Below are positions 5,050 to 7,744 of a stretch of 7,744 nucleotides of DNA, piece after piece (the stretch's first letter is position 1; every line of letters begins with the position of its first letter). Origin of the DNA: Intrasporangiaceae bacterium (GTDB lineage Bacteria; Actinomycetota; Actinomycetes; Actinomycetales; Dermatophilaceae); the NCBI GenBank assembly GCA_012518475.1, contig JAAYSB010000024.1, forward strand, positions 1-7,744. Direction: 5' to 3'. A program made the translations under genes and the position numbers. The notes under the pieces are model-generated. The model saw only the letters and a list, made by a program, of their open reading frames with translations. It had not been told where the DNA came from and made no database searches.

Positions 5050-6507
5050 TCATGAGCTGAGCACCGCCTCGATGATCGCCTTCGCGACCGGCCCGGCGAC
5101 CCGGCCTCCGCCGGACTCGCTCTGGGAGTCGCCTTGGTTCTCGACGATGACCGCGACGGCGACCTCGGGGTCGTCCGCCGGGGCGAAGGCCGTGAACCAC
5201 GCGTGGGCCCGCTGCCCGCCGCCGACCTCGGCGGTCCCGGACTTGCCCGCGACAGCGATGTCGGGGATCTGGACCGGGGTGCCGGTGCCGGACTCGACGA
5301 CGCGCTGCATCATGATCGAGAGCTGGCTCGCGACGTCAGGGGTGATCGCCTCGGAGAGCTGCTGGGTGGATGCCTCGTCGATGACGTTGAGGTCGTTGCC
5401 GACGACCGACTCCACGAGATAGGGCCGCATGACGACGCCACGGTTGGCGATCGCGGCGGTCACCATGGCCACCTGGAGCGGGGTCACCCGCACGTCGCGC
5501 TGCCCGATGGCCGACTGGGCGAGCACGTCGAGGCTGAGCTCGTCGGTGGGGAAGCTCGAGCGGGCGACGGTCATCGGGACCCGGAGCGAGTCGCCGATGC
5601 CGAAGCGGGCGGCCTGCTCACGCAAGGCGTCCTCACCGATGTCCATCCCGAGGGATCCGAAGGCCGTGTTGCAGGAGATCCGGAGGGCATCGACCATCCT
5701 CTGGGTGCCGGACGGGTCGCACTCGGCGCCACCGTAGTTCGGCAGATCGGCAGAGGTGTTGGGCAGGTCGAGGACCCGCGGAGCGTCGAGCTCGGACTCG
5801 AGGGTGTAGGTGCCGGTCGACAGCGCGGCCGCAGCCGTGACGAGCTTGAAGGTGGACCCGGGCGGGTAGGTCTCGCTCAGGGCCCGGTTGAGCATCGGCT
5901 TGTTCTCAGCCGAGTTGAGCTGCTCCCAGGCCTCGGTGACAGCGGACATGTCGTGGCCGGCGAGGACGCTCGGGTCATAGCTCGGGGCACTGACCATGGC
6001 GAGGATGGCCCCGGTCCGGGGGTCGAGGGCCACTGCCGCGCCGCGACGGTCACCGAGGGTCTCGGCGGCCACGCGCTGGGCGGCTGCGTTGATCGTCGTC
6101 TCGATGTTGACCCCGCTCGGCCGCTGGCCGGCGAAGACATCGGAGATCCGGCGATAGAACAGCCGGTCCGAGGAGCCGTTGAGGAGGGCGTTCTCGGTCC
6201 GCTCGAGCCCGCCACCGGCGCCGTAGAGGAACGAGAAGTATCCGGTGACGGGCGCATACACCGACCCCTCGGGATAGCGGCGGATGCGCTGGTACTGGTT
6301 GTCGGTGTCCTCGGACTCGGCAATCGGGGTGCTGTCGACGAGGATCGTGCCGCGGTCGGCGCTGTAGGTCGCGAGCAGGGTGCGGCGGTTGTCCGCGCGG
6401 GCATTGATGTCCCGCGCCTGGAAGCCCTGGATGATCGTCGTGCTCACGAGCAGGGTCGTGAAGAGAACCGCGATGACGAGGGCGAGCTTGCGGATGGGGG
6501 CGTTCAT
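5050..6507 (-). CDS. pbpA: Class B penicillin-binding protein PbpA (peptidoglycan D,D-transpeptidase)
   Basis: Crosslinks peptidoglycan stems on the outer face of the membrane, as partner of the SEDS polymerase encoded just upstream. The 485-residue protein has a short cytoplasmic start, one membrane anchor (about 8-27), an N-terminal pedestal region (30-155), and a transpeptidase domain from about 156. All three active-site motifs are present: SxxK as STFK (Ser218, Lys221), SxN as SCN (278-280), and KSGTAE (422-427) in place of KTG, as is usual in this family. Length and motif spacing closely resemble mycobacterial PBPA (about 490 aa). The start ATG 6507 overlaps the rodA stop as ATGA and has no ribosome site of its own, so translation is probably coupled. 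PBPA in M. tuberculosis is a reported PknB substrate; whether this holds here is inference. Confidence 0.96.
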   Translation of the reverse strand: MNAPIRKLALVIAVLFTTLLVSTTIIQGFQARDINARADNRRTLLATYSADRGTILVDSTPIAESEDTDNQYQRIRRYPEGSVYAPVTGYFSFLYGAGGGLERTENALLNGSSDRLFYRRISDVFAGQRPSGVNIETTINAAAQRVAAETLGDRRGAAVALDPRTGAILAMVSAPSYDPSVLAGHDMSAVTEAWEQLNSAENKPMLNRALSETYPPGSTFKLVTAAAALSTGTYTLESELDAPRVLDLPNTSADLPNYGGAECDPSGTQRMVDALRISCNTAFGSLGMDIGEDALREQAARFGIGDSLRVPMTVARSSFPTDELSLDVLAQSAIGQRDVRVTPLQVAMVTAAIANRGVVMRPYLVESVVGNDLNVIDEASTQQLSEAITPDVASQLSIMMQRVVESGTGTPVQIPDIAVAGKSGTAEVGGGQRAHAWFTAFAPADDPEVAVAVIVENQGDSQSESGGGRVAGPVAKAIIEAVLSS

Positions 6508-7744
6508 GAGGCGCGCACCATCTCGGTCGGTTCGGTGCTCGGGCGCCGTGGGGACTCATCGACCGGGCGTCGGGCCTGGTCACTGATCCGCAGGAGGAGG
6601 GCGATGATCGTCCAGTTCGCCAGGAGGGAGGACCCGCCGGCCGAGAGGAACGGGGTCGTCAGGCCGGTCAGCGGGATGACCCGGGTGACGCCGCCGATGA
6701 CGACGAAGCACTGGAGGGCGATGGAGAAGGCGAGGCCGGCGGCGAGCAGCTTCCCGAACCCGTCCCGGACGCCGATGGCGGCGCGCAGACCGCGCTCGAC
6801 GAGCAGCGCATACAGCAGCAGCATCGCGAACAGGCCGATCAGGCCGAGCTCCTCACCGAAGGCGGTGAAGATGAAGTCGCTCTCCACGACATAGGTCTCG
6901 GTGGGCCGGCCACGGCCGAGTCCGGTGCCGACGAGCCCACCGGCGGCCAGACCCATGAGGCCCTTGGCGACCTGGTCCGAGGAGGCCGCGGGATCGAAGG
7001 GGTCGAGCCAGAGGTGCACCCGGGTCTGGAGGTGGGCGAACATCCCGTAGGCGAGGTAGGCGCCGACGGCGAGCAGGGACATGCCGATGGCGATCCAGGA
7101 CACCCGCTCGGTGGCGACATAGAGCATCGCGACGAACAGGCCGAAGAAGAGGAGCGAGGAGCCGAGGTCACGCTGGAAGATGAGGATGCCCATGCTGATG
7201 GCCCAGGCGACGACGATCGGGCCGAGGTCCTTGGCGCGCGGGAGGATGAGTCCGAGCACCTTCTTGCCGGCGACGGACAACGCATCACGGGCCGTGACGA
7301 GATAACCCGCGAAGAAGACCGCCAGCGCGATCTTGGCGACCTCGCCGGGCTGGAAGTTGAACCCGAAGACCCGGATCCAGATGCGGGCGCCGAACTCCTC
7401 GCGGCCGATGATCGGCAGCAGCGGCATGATGAGGAGGACGACGGCAGTCAGACCGGCGAGATACGTGTATCGCCGCAGCAGCCGGTGATCCCGCAGGAAG
7501 ATCAGCACGAGTGCGGCGATGAAGACCGCGAAGGCCGAGATGACGAGCTGGTTGAGGGCGAGGCCACCGCTGAACGAGTTGCCCCGGGCGATGTCGATCC
7601 GGTGCAGCATCACCAGGCCGAGCCCGTTGAGGAGCGTGGCGATCGGCAGCAGCAACGGGTCGGCGTAGGACGCCCGCCACCGCAGCACGAGGTGGAAGAC
7701 GACGGCGAGGGTGAGCAGTCCGGCCCCCTGGGCGAGCAGGTTGG
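6504..7744 (-). CDS. rodA: SEDS family peptidoglycan glycosyltransferase RodA/FtsW (partial, 5' end outside window)
   Basis: A polytopic membrane enzyme that polymerises lipid II into glycan strands together with a class B PBP. The 412 visible codons run off the right edge. The residues read from 7742 (NLLAQGAGLLTLAVVFHL) are a membrane helix typical of the family N-terminus, so the GTG at 7688 is internal and perhaps 50 residues are missing. Visible family motifs, counted from the codon at 7688, are NFQPGEVAKI (111-120), QRDLGSSLL (172-180), the extracellular loop PTETYVVESDFIF with the presumed catalytic Asp271, and the FtsW/RodA signature around IPLTGLTTPFLSAGGSS (338-354). About ten hydrophobic helices can be seen. 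The last 20 residues are a charged Ser/Thr-containing cytoplasmic tail. RodA is preferred over FtsW because of the pbpA-pknB neighbours. Genes for PP2C phosphatase and FHA proteins would be expected further right. Confidence 0.95.
   Translation of the reverse strand, partial: NLLAQGAGLLTLAVVFHLVLRWRASYADPLLLPIATLLNGLGLVMLHRIDIARGNSFSGGLALNQLVISAFAVFIAALVLIFLRDHRLLRRYTYLAGLTAVVLLIMPLLPIIGREEFGARIWIRVFGFNFQPGEVAKIALAVFFAGYLVTARDALSVAGKKVLGLILPRAKDLGPIVVAWAISMGILIFQRDLGSSLLFFGLFVAMLYVATERVSWIAIGMSLLAVGAYLAYGMFAHLQTRVHLWLDPFDPAASSDQVAKGLMGLAAGGLVGTGLGRGRPTETYVVESDFIFTAFGEELGLIGLFAMLLLYALLVERGLRAAIGVRDGFGKLLAAGLAFSIALQCFVVIGGVTRVIPLTGLTTPFLSAGGSSLLANWTIIALLLRISDQARRPVDESPRRPSTEPTEMVRAS

Noticed and set aside
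5134..6894. 586-codon open frame on the plus strand opposite pbpA and rodA
   Set aside because: Antisense to two genes with complete family motifs; biased residues (Gly, Asp, Arg, Val) without helices or known motifs show a shadow frame.
6504..7688. rodA taken as complete from GTG 7688
   Set aside because: The frame stays open to the window edge and the upstream residues form the expected first membrane helix, so the true start is outside the window.
1..7744. Mobile element, CRISPR array, tRNA, prophage or novel defence system
   Set aside because: No transposase, integrase, spaced direct repeats, cloverleaf or foreign-looking composition was seen. All sizeable frames belong to the conserved wall and division cluster.

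Overview
The window is chromosomal DNA from a high-GC actinobacterium. It holds the conserved actinobacterial cell-division and cell-wall cluster that usually lies some genes away from dnaA/oriC: crgA, a DUF881 membrane protein, a class E sortase, a PabA/TrpG amidotransferase, the PASTA kinase gene pknB, the transpeptidase gene pbpA and the SEDS glycosyltransferase gene rodA. GTG starts, G/C-rich third positions, long open frames on the wrong strand, and one sortase next to DUF881 and pabA suggest a Micrococcales-type organism, perhaps of the Intrasporangiaceae/Dermatophilaceae kind. That placement is inference from gene order and protein style.

Layout. Positions 1-147 are non-coding and rich in DnaA-box-like 9-mers, including two perfect TTATCCACA boxes. 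crgA (148-402, minus) follows. A short divergent intergenic region (403-520) carries a perfect inverted repeat and a -10-like element that fits a leaderless DUF881 transcript. The plus-strand operon is DUF881 (521-1420), srtE (1438-2130), a 51-codon membrane-protein gene that begins on the base after the srtE stop (2131-2286), and pabA/trpG (2313-2948). A 27-bp convergent gap with a GC-rich palindrome separates it from the minus-strand operon. Transcription there runs from right to left: rodA (enters from beyond 7744, ends 6504), pbpA (6507-5050, overlapping rodA by ATGA), a 112-bp gap, then pknB (4937-2976).

How the genes work together. RodA (glycan polymerase) and PbpA (class B transpeptidase) form a SEDS-bPBP pair that builds septal or elongation peptidoglycan. 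PknB senses wall fragments or lipid II through its extracellular PASTA domains and tunes synthesis by phosphorylation. CrgA is a small two-TM protein that links the division machinery to wall synthases. The sortase would anchor surface proteins to the wall, but no substrate gene is in the window. PabA/TrpG supplies ammonia for folate or tryptophan precursors and looks like a conserved positional passenger.

The window is largely a standard conserved region. I see no mobile element, CRISPR array, tRNA, rRNA or phage gene. The least explained items are the DnaA-box cluster beside crgA, the palindrome in the divergent promoter region, the tiny conserved-looking membrane ORF, and the structured pbpA-pknB gap where mycobacteria carry pknA.
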